A stretch of 64,000 nt of DNA from Saccharothrix algeriensis (GCF_016907655.1 NZ_JAFBCL010000001.1:5428001-5492000), one strand, 5' to 3'. Shown: positions 18,661 through 26,738, numbered from the stretch's first letter. Numbers and translations are program-made. Notes: generated by a model from the sequence alone, not told the origin.

Positions 18661-20405
18661 GCTTTTCGGTGTGGGCGCCCCACCACGAGCGGGTCGCCGT
18701 GCGGGTCGACGGGCACGACCACGAGATGGCGGCGGGCGAGGGCGGCTGGTGGCACAGCCCCGCCGAGGGCGTGGACTACGCGTTCGTGCTCGACGGCGAC
18801 GCGCTGCCCGACCCCCGGTCGCTGTGGCAGCCCCACGGCGTGCACGGGCCCTCGCGCGTCTACGACCACTCGGCGTTCGCCTGGACCGACCGGGCGTGGA
18901 CGGGCCGGGCGCTGCCCGGCGCGGTGATCTACGAGCTGCACGTCGGCACGTTCACCCCGGCGGGCACGTTCGACGGCGCCGTCGAGCGGCTGGACCACCT
19001 GGTCGACCTCGGCGTCACGCACGTCGAGGTGCTGCCGGTGAACTCCTTCGACGGGGTCGCCGGCTGGGGCTACGACGGCGTGCTGTGGGGCGCGGTGCAC
19101 GAGCCCTACGGCGGGCCGGACGGGTTCAAGCGGTTCGTGGACGCCTGCCACGCGCGCGGCCTGGCCGTGCTGCTGGACGTGGTCTACAACCACCTGGGCC
19201 CGTCAGGCGCCTACCTGGACCGCTTCGGGCCGTACTTCGCGGGCAGCAACGACTGGGGCCCGGGGCTGAACCTGGACGGCGCGGACTCCGACGAGGTCCG
19301 CCGGTACGTGGTCGACAACGCGCTGGGCTGGCTGCGCGACTTCCACGTGGACGGGCTGCGCCTGGACGCGGTGCACGCCCTGGTGGACCACAGCGCCGTG
19401 CACCTGCTGGAGGAGCTGGCCGAGGAGGTCGACGCGCTGTCGGCGGCGCTGGGCCGGCCGCTGACGCTGATCGCCGAGTCCGACCTCAACGACGCCCGGC
19501 TGGTCACCGCGCGGGAGGCGGGCGGGTACGGCCTGGCCGCGCAGTGGGCCGACGACCTGCACCACGCGCTGCACGTGGCGCTGACCGGGGAGACCACGGG
19601 CTACTACCCGGACTTCGAGGGGCAGCTCGCGCGGACCCTGCGGGAGGTGTTCCTGCACACCGGCACGTGGTCGTCGTTCCGGCGCCGCCGCCACGGCCGG
19701 CCGGTGGACCGGCGCCTGCCGGGCTACCGGTTCCTGGCCTACCTGCAGAACCACGACCAGGTCGGCAACCGGGCGACCGGCGACCGGCTGTCGGCGTCGG
19801 TGCCGTTCGGCCGGCTCGCGGTGGGCGCGGCGATCGTGTTCTGCTCCCCGTACACGCCGATGGTGTTCATGGGCGAGGAGTGGGCGGCGAGCACGCCGTG
19901 GCAGTTCTTCGCCTCGTTCCCGGACCCGGAGCTGGCCGAGGCGGTGCGCACCGGCCGGCGGCGGGAGTTCGCCCGGCACGGCTGGGGCGAGTCGGAGGTG
20001 CCCGACCCGGTGGACCCGGCGACGGTCGAGCGGTCCACCCTGGACTGGTCCGAGCCCTCGGCGGGGGAGCACCGCCGGGTGCTGGAGCTGTACCGGTCGC
20101 TGATCGCGCTGCGCCGGTCCCGGCCGGAGCTGGCCGACCCGCGGCTGGACCGCTTCCGGGTGACCGCCGGGGACGGGGTGCTCGTGCTGCACCGGGGCGG
20201 GCTGCGGGTGGTGTGCAACCTGGGCGCCGCCGCCGCGGAGGTCCCGCTCGGGGCGGGCGGCGAGGTGCTGCTCGCGTCGACCGGCCCGGGGGAGGGCGAC
20301 GTGCAGGTGGTCGGGCAGGCGGTCCGCCTGCCCGCCGAGTCCTTCGCGGTCGTTCAGCTGTCCGGCAGCCAGCCGACCTCGGTCAGCTTCTCCGCCAGCA
20401 GCTGA
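18657..20405 (+). CDS. treZ: Malto-oligosyltrehalose trehalohydrolase
   Basis: GH13_10 enzyme of 582 residues that releases trehalose from the TreY product. Residues 1-90 form the N-terminal beta domain (SFSVWAPHHERVAVRVDG). The barrel shows VIYELHVGTFTPAGTFDG, VEVLPVNSFDGVAGWGYDG, LLDVVYNHLGPSG, VDGLRLDAVHAL (nucleophile), LIAESDLNDAR (acid/base) and LQNHDQVGNRA. The GTG at 18657 overlaps the treY stop. The last 52 bases overlap the convergent ANTAR gene (stop 20354), so both 3' ends read the same DNA; the TreZ tail past about residue 565 is Ser-rich and probably non-essential. Confidence 0.94.
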   Translation: MSFSVWAPHHERVAVRVDGHDHEMAAGEGGWWHSPAEGVDYAFVLDGDALPDPRSLWQPHGVHGPSRVYDHSAFAWTDRAWTGRALPGAVIYELHVGTFTPAGTFDGAVERLDHLVDLGVTHVEVLPVNSFDGVAGWGYDGVLWGAVHEPYGGPDGFKRFVDACHARGLAVLLDVVYNHLGPSGAYLDRFGPYFAGSNDWGPGLNLDGADSDEVRRYVVDNALGWLRDFHVDGLRLDAVHALVDHSAVHLLEELAEEVDALSAALGRPLTLIAESDLNDARLVTAREAGGYGLAAQWADDLHHALHVALTGETTGYYPDFEGQLARTLREVFLHTGTWSSFRRRRHGRPVDRRLPGYRFLAYLQNHDQVGNRATGDRLSASVPFGRLAVGAAIVFCSPYTPMVFMGEEWAASTPWQFFASFPDPELAEAVRTGRRREFARHGWGESEVPDPVDPATVERSTLDWSEPSAGEHRRVLELYRSLIALRRSRPELADPRLDRFRVTAGDGVLVLHRGGLRVVCNLGAAAAEVPLGAGGEVLLASTGPGEGDVQVVGQAVRLPAESFAVVQLSGSQPTSVSFSASS

Positions 20406-20845
20406 CCGGCCAGGGTCACCTGGTCGGCGAGCTGTCTTCGCACCTCGGGCTGCTCGTCGCCGGACGTGTTCGCGGCGTCGTAGGCCGCCACGAGCTGCCG
20501 GGCCGCGTGCACCACGTCCACCCCGGGCCAGTCGACGCCGCCCACCCGGCCGGCGGGCTCGGCCGACAGGTGCACCGCGCGCACGGCTTGGCGCGGTCCC
20601 AGCTCGGCCGCGAGGTCGAGCAGCTTCACGGCGATCGTGTGCAGCTTGACGTTGTGGTGCTGCGACATGGCGACCAGCAGCTGGAAGCCCTGCTGGGGCG
20701 TGCAGCCCTGCACGGCCGCGATCAGGCCGGTGGCCTGTCCGATGACGGTGCGGGTCTGCACCGCCTTGCGCAGTCCCATCACCTCTGCCTCAAGGCTGGC
20801 GATCCGCGCGGCAAGCGTTTCGTCCAGTCCGTCGTCCCCGACCAC
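20354..20845 (-). CDS. ANTAR-domain RNA-binding regulator
   Basis: Protein of 163 residues with an N-terminal coiled coil (LDETLAARIASLEAEVMGLRKAV) leading into an ANTAR domain (RTVIGQATGLIAAVQGCTPQQGFQLLVAMSQHHNVKLHTIAVKLL, about residues 29-75). ANTAR proteins bind paired RNA hairpins and prevent transcription termination. The C-terminal half is helical and unassigned. The GTG at 20845 is chosen because AGAGGAG lies seven bases upstream. No GAF or receiver domain is attached, so signal input must come from elsewhere. It converges on treZ with a 52-bp coding overlap. Confidence 0.85.
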   Translation of the reverse strand: MVGDDGLDETLAARIASLEAEVMGLRKAVQTRTVIGQATGLIAAVQGCTPQQGFQLLVAMSQHHNVKLHTIAVKLLDLAAELGPRQAVRAVHLSAEPAGRVGGVDWPGVDVVHAARQLVAAYDAANTSGDEQPEVRRQLADQVTLAGQLLAEKLTEVGWLPDS

Positions 20846-21041
20846 GGTCGGGCTCCTCTCGCACGTCGAAACCGGGTCAGCGGCGCGTGCGAGGGCAGGC
20901 GGTGCCAGCTCCGGCAAGCCCTCAGCTGACGCTGACCCTGGTGCCCAAGTGGCTGGGCGCCGGGTGGCTTGCGGCTGGCTTTTCAACCGCGTAGACGATC
21001 ACCGTAGTAGAGGTGGTGGCGCCGGGAGAAACCGGAGGGTC

Positions 21042-21398
21042 TCAGCGGGGCGGCAGGACGCAGAACTCGTTGCCCGCGGGGTCGGCCAGGACGACCCACG
21101 GCCACCGCGGGTCGTGGTCGACCACCCGCGCGCCCAGCCCCACCAGCCGGGTGACCTCGGCGTCCCGGTCGCCGTCGGCCGCGAGGTCGAGGTGCAGCCG
21201 GTTCTTCACCCGCTTCGGCTCGGCCACGGGCTGCAGCAGCAGCATCGGGCCGTCGCCGGTCAGCTCGGCGTACTCGACGCCCGCCGCGTCGCGCCAGGTC
21301 CGCGACACCCGGTAGCCCAGCGCCGCGCACCAGAACGCGCGCAGGTCGGCGTTGTCGGCGGGGCTGTCCAGGGCGAGGGCGATGATCCGACTGGTCAC
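21042..21398 (-). CDS. VOC-family (glyoxalase-like) protein
   Basis: Protein of 118 residues with one complete vicinal-oxygen-chelate fold: IIALALDSPADNADLRAFWCAALGY at the N-terminus, LHLDLAADGDRDAEVTRLVGLGARVVDHD in the middle and WVVLADPAGNEFCVLPP at the C-terminus. Such single-domain proteins are usually glyoxalase/bleomycin-resistance-like or demethylubiquinone-type enzymes. Metal ligands cannot be fixed here, and the actual substrate is unknown. Start is a GTG at 21398, 70 bases from the divergent CsbD gene. Confidence 0.85.
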   Translation of the reverse strand: MTSRIIALALDSPADNADLRAFWCAALGYRVSRTWRDAAGVEYAELTGDGPMLLLQPVAEPKRVKNRLHLDLAADGDRDAEVTRLVGLGARVVDHDPRWPWVVLADPAGNEFCVLPPR

Positions 21399-21467
21399 GA
21401 CGGCGGGTTTCCCGATCGCCCGGACGGGTATGCCTGGTGCGACGTGATGTCGAGGAAAGGATCGCCA

Positions 21468-21647
21468 ATGGGTGCCGACGACAAGGTCAGCAACAAGGCC
21501 GAGGAGTTCAAGGGGCGCGCCAAGGAGACCCTCGGCGACGCCACCGACAACGAGCAGTGGCAGGCGGAGGGCAAGGCGGACCGGGCCAAGGGTTCGCTCA
21601 AGCAGGCCGGTGAGAAGGTCAAGGACGCCTTCCGCTCCAACGACTGA
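21468..21647 (+). CDS. CsbD-family stress protein
   Basis: Small hydrophilic protein of 59 residues, MGADDKVSNKAEEFKGRAKE followed by GDATDNEQWQAEGKADRAKG, the standard CsbD layout of charged amphipathic helices. CsbD proteins are general-stress induced in Bacillus under sigma-B; their molecular role is unknown. GAGGAAAGG lies just before the ATG. It ends two bases before the UdgX start, so the two are probably one transcript. That would link a stress protein with a DNA-repair enzyme. Confidence 0.9.
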   Translation: MGADDKVSNKAEEFKGRAKETLGDATDNEQWQAEGKADRAKGSLKQAGEKVKDAFRSND

Positions 21648-21649
21648 CC

Positions 21650-22276
21650 GTGGCCGCGGCCAAGCGCAGCGCCGCCCCGTTCGTGCCGGAAGGCGCGGAC
21701 CTGGCGGCGCTGCGCCGTGCCGCGCGCGACTGCCGCGGGTGCGACCTGTACGAGCCGGCGACGCAGACCGTGTTCGGGTCGGGCCCGCCCGACGCCCGCC
21801 TGCTGCTCGTCGGCGAGCAGCCCGGCGACGTCGAGGACCGCGAGGGCGAGCCGTTCGTCGGCCCGGCGGGCAGGCTGCTGCGCCGGGCGCTGGCCGAGGC
21901 CGACCTGCCGGCCGAGGGCGCCTACCTCACCAACGCGGTGAAGCACTTCAAGTTCGTGCCGGCCGAGCGCGGCAAGCGGCGCATCCACAAGTCACCGGCC
22001 CGCGGCGAGGTCGTCGCCTGCCTGCCGTGGCTGCACGCGGAGCTGGCCGAGGTGCGCCCCGAGCTGGTCGTCTGCCTGGGCGCGACGGCCGCCAAGGCCG
22101 TGCTGGGCCCCGCCTACAAGGTCACCGAGCGCCGGGGGCTGCTGGAGCAGGCCGACGGCTACCGGGTCGTCAGCACCGTGCACCCGTCGTCCGTGCTGCG
22201 CGCCCCCGACCGGGACGAGGCTTACGCGGGGTTCCTGGCCGACCTGCGCACGGTGCGTGAGCACCTGGGAACGTGA
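21650..22276 (+). CDS. UdgX-type uracil-DNA glycosylase
   Basis: Family 4-like uracil-DNA glycosylase of 208 residues. It shows four conserved Cys positions suited to a 4Fe-4S cluster (two in CRGCDLY), motif 1 GEQPGDVEDREGEPFVGPAG, YLTNAVKHFKF, and the UdgX-specific KRRIHKSP loop. In Mycobacterium smegmatis the His of this loop becomes covalently linked to the uracil site. VSTVHPSSVLR is motif 2. The GTG at 21650 follows the CsbD stop by two bases. A terminator-like structure follows. Nuclear role: recognition of uracil in DNA, with probable irreversible capture. Confidence 0.92.
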   Translation: MAAAKRSAAPFVPEGADLAALRRAARDCRGCDLYEPATQTVFGSGPPDARLLLVGEQPGDVEDREGEPFVGPAGRLLRRALAEADLPAEGAYLTNAVKHFKFVPAERGKRRIHKSPARGEVVACLPWLHAELAEVRPELVVCLGATAAKAVLGPAYKVTERRGLLEQADGYRVVSTVHPSSVLRAPDRDEAYAGFLADLRTVREHLGT

Positions 22277-22279
22277 AAC

Positions 22280-22346
22280 GGCCCCCTGACCACTTCCCGC
22301 ACCGGGGTGCGGGCCGAGCTGGACTGGGCTCGGGGTCACGGGGGCC
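22280..22346. terminator. Composite hairpin after UdgX
   Basis: Outer arms around 22280-22290 (ggccccctgac) and 22335-22346 (gtcacgggggcc) pair with one bulge and enclose a perfect 8-bp hairpin at 22296-22313. It lies 4 bases after the UdgX stop. It may also end the small minus-strand transcript proposed at 22347-22455. Confidence 0.7.
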
Positions 22347-22455
22347 GGGTGGCTGCCTGGTATTCGCCCAGACCACCTGGGAAAGGCCGGTCCTAGCGGA
22401 CAGCCACCTCACGACGAGTCCTGTAGCTATACAACTTCGGACCACCTCCTTCCTC
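22347..22455 (-). ncRNA. Candidate small structured transcript with a 13-codon frame
   Basis: Read on the minus strand, a very strong ribosome site GGAAGGAGGTGG (22442-22453) precedes a short frame. Downstream cagccacc (22401-22408) pairs with ggtggctg (22348-22355), extended by a GG/CC pair across one bulge. This closes a region that contains a further hairpin (cccag 22367-22371 against ctggg 22377-22381). The terminator-like structure at 22280-22346 follows. The layout resembles a leader or regulatory RNA, but I cannot match it to a named family. Confidence 0.35.
22393..22434 (-). CDS. Possible 13-residue peptide (LYSYRTRREVAVR)
   Basis: A TTG at 22434 lies eight to ten bases after the near-perfect Shine-Dalgarno at 22442-22453 and opens a 13-codon frame ending at TAG (22393-22395). 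The peptide is basic, with no run of one amino acid that would suggest classic attenuation. The frame overlaps the proposed RNA stem at 22401-22408, so translation would affect folding. Real translation is unproven. Confidence 0.3.
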   Translation of the reverse strand: MYSYRTRREVAVR

Positions 22456-22580
22456 GTGTGACCCGAACCTATGCGCTGCCCGGGCCGGCCCGCAACGTGA
22501 TTTACCGGTCACCGCGCCCGGCCGGCGCGACGTCCGATTGCCGCCGGACTCCCGCCGCCCGGTCGCCCACGATCGGTGCC

Positions 22581-23309
22581 ATGGACTTCGAGGGCAAGGT
22601 CGCACTGGTGACGGGCGGTAGTCGGGGGATCGGCGCGGCGGTGGCGCTGCGGCTCGCGCGGGGCGGCGCGGACGTCGCGGTGACCTACCGGGACAACGCG
22701 GACGACGTCGTGGAGCGGGTGAAGGCGCTCGGGCGCCGGGTGGTGGCCATCCGGGCCGACAGCGGGGACGCCGGGGCCGTCGCCGCGGCGGTGGAGGAGG
22801 CGGTCGGGGCGCTGGGGCGGCTGGACGTCCTGGTGAACAACGCCGCCGCCTTCATCACCGGCCCGGTGGGGGAGCTGGCCGTGGCGGACTTCGACCGGAC
22901 GTTCGACGTGAACGTGCGGGGGCCGTGGGTGGCCGTCCGGGCGGCGCTGCCGCACCTGGGCGAGGGCGGGCGGGTCATCAGCATCGGCAGCAACGTCGCC
23001 GAGCGGGCGGTGTTCCCGGGGTACTCGCTGTACTCGGCGAGCAAGGCGGCGCTGGTGGGCCTGACCAAGGCGCTGGGGCGGGAGCTGGGGCCGCGCGGCA
23101 TCACCGTGAACCTGGTGAGCCCCGGCGCCACCGACACCGACCTGAACCCGGCGGACAACCCGATGGCGGACGTGATCCGCGGCTTCACGGCCCTCGGCCG
23201 GTACGGCGAGGCCGAGGAGGTGGCCGCCGCGGTGGCGTTCCTGGCCTCCGCCGAGGCCGCCTACGTGACCGGCACGCAGGTGCACGTGGACGGCGGCTTC
23301 ACCAGCTGA
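22581..23309 (+). CDS. SDR-family oxidoreductase
   Basis: Classical short-chain dehydrogenase of 242 residues. The NAD(P)-binding TGGSRGIGAAVALRLA motif lies at about residues 13-28, DVLVNNAA in the middle, catalytic Ser in ISIGSNVAE, and YSLYSASKAAL gives the Tyr-x-x-x-Lys pair. ITVNLVSPGATDTDLN and VTGTQVHVDGGF close the fold. Residue use resembles 3-oxoacyl-ACP reductase or glucose-1-dehydrogenase-like enzymes, but the substrate is not determined. ATG at 22581 starts directly at the fold. A strong hairpin follows. Confidence 0.88.
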   Translation: MDFEGKVALVTGGSRGIGAAVALRLARGGADVAVTYRDNADDVVERVKALGRRVVAIRADSGDAGAVAAAVEEAVGALGRLDVLVNNAAAFITGPVGELAVADFDRTFDVNVRGPWVAVRAALPHLGEGGRVISIGSNVAERAVFPGYSLYSASKAALVGLTKALGRELGPRGITVNLVSPGATDTDLNPADNPMADVIRGFTALGRYGEAEEVAAAVAFLASAEAAYVTGTQVHVDGGFTS

Positions 23310-23352
23310 CCGCGGACCCGGGCGGAGGCGTCGGGCGGAGGCGTCGGACGGA

Positions 23353-23388
23353 GGCGGGGGCGTGCCTACAGGCTGGCACGCCCCCGCC
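23353..23388. terminator. Perfect 14-bp stem with 8-base loop
   Basis: Arms 23353-23366 and 23375-23388 are exact reverse complements between the convergent SDR (stop 23309) and LPMO (stop 23405) genes. Likely a bidirectional terminator. Confidence 0.85.
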
Positions 23389-23404
23389 GGTGTCCGGGTG
23401 GTGA

Positions 23405-23923
23405 TCAGCTCACGTTCACGTCGATGCACGCGTAGAACGCGTTGGACGTGTCACCGATGTTCCAGATCGCGAGCACCTTCTGCTTGCCGCTCACGCTGCC
23501 GAGGTTGATGGTGTGCGACGCGGTCGCGCCCGGCTGCTGCATCTTGCCGTCCACGAAGCCGACCCGCTGGCCGCCGACGTAGTACTCGTAGTTGGCGGTG
23601 CGGTGCCGGGCCGTGAACACCCAGTTGAACGTCACCGTCCTGCCGACGTTGGTGACCTGCCAGCCCTTGCTGTCGTTGTTCAGGTCGGCGAACCCGGCGT
23701 TGCCGCCGTTGCAGGTCCGCAGGCCCTTCGGGCCCTCCACGCTCTGCGGCTCGTACTTGATGCTACCGCAGGCGACGGTGCCCTTGGCGCACTGGGCCTG
23801 CCTGCTCGGCGGGGAAGACACGTAACCGTGCGCGAAGGCCGGTGCGGTCGGCAGGGCGACCACCAGCAGCGGCGCGGCGAGCACGCCGGCCGCCATCGCG
23901 GCGATCCTTCGGCGGAGTGCCAT
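23405..23923 (-). CDS. Secreted AA10 lytic polysaccharide monooxygenase (chitin-binding)
   Basis: Copper enzyme of 172 residues that oxidatively cleaves chitin or cellulose. A Sec signal peptide (MALRRRIAAMAAGVL onward) ends at APAFA, so the mature protein begins HGYVSSPPSRQAQC with the N-terminal His of the copper brace. The second His is in FTARHRTANYEYYV, and the axial aromatic lies in the C-terminal NAFYACIDVNVS. There is no extra carbohydrate-binding module; the length equals the catalytic domain alone. A DasR-like operator about 100 bases upstream supports a role in chitin use. Confidence 0.92.
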   Translation of the reverse strand: MALRRRIAAMAAGVLAAPLLVVALPTAPAFAHGYVSSPPSRQAQCAKGTVACGSIKYEPQSVEGPKGLRTCNGGNAGFADLNNDSKGWQVTNVGRTVTFNWVFTARHRTANYEYYVGGQRVGFVDGKMQQPGATASHTINLGSVSGKQKVLAIWNIGDTSNAFYACIDVNVS

Positions 23924-24022
23924 GTCAGCTCCTTTTCGGGTGGGGCGGGGACTTCGCTGGGAGGCGGTCCCGTACCCGAAGCAGCGTTAACCGCTTGGGC
24001 AGGACGTTCACCCAACGCGGCG

Positions 24023-24038
24023 GCAGGTCTAGACCATA
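24023..24038. promoter_or_regulatory. DasR-responsive element (dre-like)
   Basis: The core GGTCTAGACCA at 24026-24036 is identical to the centre of the Streptomyces dre consensus ACTGGTCTAGACCACT; three flanking positions on the left and one or two on the right differ. It sits about 103 bases upstream of the LPMO start. In Streptomyces, DasR represses chitinolytic genes through such sites and is released by amino-sugar phosphates. Confidence 0.7.
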
Positions 24039-24247
24039 CTCTGTGTGATTGGCGAGTGACAACTTTTAGCTTGACGGGGGATGTCCCCGAGGTTGCCCCG
24101 ACCGGGCCGGTCGGCGGTGCCCGGGGGCGGTCGACCGAGGTGGCGGCGGTGTCCGGGGCGGGTCGTGGGGGCACCCGGGTCCCCGCCACCCGAGTCGGGC
24201 TCGTCGGTGGCGGGCCGGTCCTGCGGGGGAGCGGCTAGGTTGGTCCC

Positions 24248-24715
24248 GTGCGGGTCGAGGGTGGCGGTGCGCTGGTGCGCTGGGCGCTGTTGTGCGCCCT
24301 GGTGCTGGGCGTGCTGGGGATGCACCACCTGTCCGGTCTCACCCACGGCCACGGCCCGTCCGGGGGGCACGCGGCGGCAGCCGTCCCCCGGGCCGACACC
24401 GCGCCCCTCGACACGCAGGCGGCGGCGCAGCGGCACTGCTGCCCCGGCCCGGCCGGGGCGATGCCGTCGACGCCCGGTCCTGGGGCGATGCCGTCGACGC
24501 CCGATCACGGCGGCGGGCACGACCTGCTGGCGCACCTGTGCCTGGCCGTCCTCACCGCCGCCGGCGTCGGGCTGCTGCTGGTGCTGCTGCGCCGCACGCG
24601 ACGCGGACCGGCGCCGCCCGCCCGCACCGCGGTGACGGGCGCCGGCCACCCGCGCCCTCCGCCACCGCTCCCGACCTCGACCCGCCTGGCCTCGCTGCGC
24701 GTGCTGCGGCTGTGA
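24248..24715 (+). CDS. DUF6153-like small membrane protein
   Basis: Protein of 155 residues with an N-terminal hydrophobic segment (VRWALLCALVLGVLGMHHL), a His-rich loop (MHHLSGLTHGHG), a CCPG pair and a short duplicated MPSTPGPGAMPSTPDHG. A second membrane segment (LCLAVLTAAGVGLLLVLL) leads into an Arg/Pro-rich tail. This His/Cys-bearing two-helix pattern resembles proteins catalogued as DUF6153, usually beside DUF305 genes, as here (84-base gap). A metal-handling role, perhaps copper, is inferred only from context. TAGGTT at 24236-24241, six bases before the GTG, suggests leaderless transcription. Confidence 0.7.
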   Translation: MRVEGGGALVRWALLCALVLGVLGMHHLSGLTHGHGPSGGHAAAAVPRADTAPLDTQAAAQRHCCPGPAGAMPSTPGPGAMPSTPDHGGGHDLLAHLCLAVLTAAGVGLLLVLLRRTRRGPAPPARTAVTGAGHPRPPPPLPTSTRLASLRVLRL

Positions 24716-24799
24716 GGGGCGGGCGCCGACCCCGGACCGGGGACGCGGCGCCGCAACCCCGGCACACCCACACCACCGGACCTGCGAGGACCGATCACC

Positions 24800-25444
24800 A
24801 TGACCAGGACCACCCTGGTCGGGACGGCGCTGGCCGTCCTGACCTCCGCTGCCGTGCTCACCGCCTGCGGCGGCGACACCGGCGGGCACGACACCGGCGG
24901 GCACGACACGGGCTCGACGAGCACCACGACCGCGGGCACCGGCGCCGGCCAGGCCGCCGGCGGGCACAACGCCGCCGACACCGCCTTCGCCCGGCAGATG
25001 ATCCCGCACCACTCCCAGGCAGTGGCCATGGCCGAACTGGTCGACGGCCGCACCACCAACCCCGGGGTCGTGGACTTGGCCGAGCGCATCCGCGAAGCCC
25101 AAGGCCCCGAGATCGCCACCATGACCGGCTGGCTGCAAGCCTGGGGCGAGCCCACCACCGCACCCACCGACGGCGAGCACTCCATGCCCGGCGCGGACCA
25201 CGGCCCGTCGATGCCCGGCGCGATGACCGACGAGGACATGACCGCCCTGAAGGCCGCCAAGGACGCCGACTTCGACCGGCGGTGGTTGTCGATGATGATC
25301 GTCCACCACCGGGGCGCGGTCGAGATGGCCGGGACCGAACTGGCCCAGGGCGCCGACCCCGAGGCCAGGAAGCTGGCCCAGCGGATCATCGACGCCCAGG
25401 AAGCCGAGATCCGCGAGATGCAGTCCCTGCTGCCCCAGGGCTGA
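24800..25444 (+). CDS. DUF305-domain lipoprotein
   Basis: Exported lipoprotein of 214 residues. The lipobox LTAC places the lipidated Cys at about residue 22, followed by a Gly/Asp/His linker. Two related four-helix halves each carry a paired-His motif: FARQMIPHHSQAVAMAELV and WLSMMIVHHRGAVEMAGTEL. These are the hallmark of DUF305 (DUF305 lies in the ferritin-like superfamily). Met/His-rich stretches (HSMPGADHGPSMPGAM) between the halves suit soft-metal binding. With the DUF6153-like gene upstream it probably forms a metal-tolerance pair; the exact role is unproven. Confidence 0.88.
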   Translation: MTRTTLVGTALAVLTSAAVLTACGGDTGGHDTGGHDTGSTSTTTAGTGAGQAAGGHNAADTAFARQMIPHHSQAVAMAELVDGRTTNPGVVDLAERIREAQGPEIATMTGWLQAWGEPTTAPTDGEHSMPGADHGPSMPGAMTDEDMTALKAAKDADFDRRWLSMMIVHHRGAVEMAGTELAQGADPEARKLAQRIIDAQEAEIREMQSLLPQG

Positions 25445-25571
25445 CCCACCGGTGCCGTCGTGTGCGGGTGAGGGCCACCGCGCCTTCACCCGCGCACGGC
25501 GGCACACCGGACCACCCGCCCGACACCGGATCCGCCGGGCCGATCCGCCGGGCCGGTCCTACGCTCGGGCG

Positions 25572-26654
25572 ATGGTGCTGCCCCGAGGGCTGGTGGTGTT
25601 GCTGGGGACGGCCGCCGCGGTGGTCACCGGCGCGGGGATCATGGCGATGTCGTGGCTGATCGGCCCGGTGTTCCTGGCCCTGACCCTGGTCATCGCGGTC
25701 AGCCCGCTGCACTCCTGGCTGCGCCGCAAGGGGCTGCCCGGCTGGCTGGCCGCCGCGGCGCTGGTGGTCTGCGTCTACGCGATCCTGCTGTCCCTCGTCG
25801 TCGTCCTGGTCGTCTCCGTGGCGCAGCTGGCCACCGAGCTGCCCCGCTACGCCGACCGCGCGGGTGCCCTGGCCGACTCGGCGGTCGGCGAGCTGGCCCG
25901 GTTCGGCGTCGGCACGGCGGAGCTGTCCAGGGTCGCCGACAGCCTGGACGTGGGCCGGGTGGTCGGCATCCTGAGCACGGTGCTGAGCAGCGTGAGCAGC
26001 CTGGCGTCCAACATCGTGTTCCTGCTGTGCCTGCTGCTGTTCCTCAGCGTGGACGCGAACACCGCGGGCGCCCGGATCGCGGCGGTCGCGGCCGACCGGC
26101 CGCAGGTCGCGGCGGCGCTGGGCCGCTTCGCCTCCGGCACCCGCAACTACCTCGTCGTGTCGACGGTCTTCGGCCTCATCGTGGCGGTCCTGGACGGCGT
26201 GGCCCTGGCCCTCATGGGGATACCGCTGCCGGTGCTGTGGGCGCTGCTGTCGTTCATCACCAACTACATCCCGAACGTGGGCTTCGTCCTCGGCCTGATC
26301 CCACCGGTCCTGCTGGCGCTGTTGGAGAGCGGCTGGGAGCTGGCGGTGTGGGTGGTCGTGGTCTACAGCGTCCTGAACTTCGTGGTGCAGACGCTCATCC
26401 AGCCGCGGTTCGTCGGCGACTCAGTCGGCCTGTCGACCACGGTGACGTTCCTGGCGCTGCTGTTCTGGGCGTGGCTGCTCGGGGCGCTGGGCGCCATCCT
26501 GGCGATTCCGCTGACCTTGCTGGCGAAACTGCTGCTGGTGGACGTCGACCCGAAGGCCCGCTGGGCCGATGCGTTCCTGACTGCCCGGGTCCGGCCCCCG
26601 GACACGGCGGAGCCGGGTGCGATGGAATCGGGTGCGGTGGAATCGGATCGCTAG
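25572..26654 (+). CDS. AI-2E-family permease
   Basis: Integral membrane protein of 360 residues with about eight hydrophobic segments. The middle soluble part (residues about 85-150, TELPRYADRAGALADSAV) and the conserved C-terminal ALLSFITNYIPNVGFVLGLIPPVLLAL and VQTLIQPRFVGDSVGLSTTVTF are typical of AI-2E transporters. Despite the name, characterised members export varied solutes or act as Na+/H+ antiporters. The short acidic tail repeats MESGAVESD. TACGCT at 25560-25565 lies six bases before the ATG, as in leaderless promoters. A palindromic element copy follows the gene. Confidence 0.88.
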   Translation: MVLPRGLVVLLGTAAAVVTGAGIMAMSWLIGPVFLALTLVIAVSPLHSWLRRKGLPGWLAAAALVVCVYAILLSLVVVLVVSVAQLATELPRYADRAGALADSAVGELARFGVGTAELSRVADSLDVGRVVGILSTVLSSVSSLASNIVFLLCLLLFLSVDANTAGARIAAVAADRPQVAAALGRFASGTRNYLVVSTVFGLIVAVLDGVALALMGIPLPVLWALLSFITNYIPNVGFVLGLIPPVLLALLESGWELAVWVVVVYSVLNFVVQTLIQPRFVGDSVGLSTTVTFLALLFWAWLLGALGAILAIPLTLLAKLLLVDVDPKARWADAFLTARVRPPDTAEPGAMESGAVESDR

Positions 26655-26738
26655 GACGCGCCAACACCTTTCGCCCTATGCTGCACCTCCACCGCTTTTC
26701 ACGAAGCCGTGCTGCACCTCGTGCACACACCGGTTGCC

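Noticed and set aside
22441..22453. Resemblance to the 3' end of 16S rRNA on the plus strand
   Set aside because: It is only the complement of a strong Shine-Dalgarno sequence; no other rRNA sequence is present.
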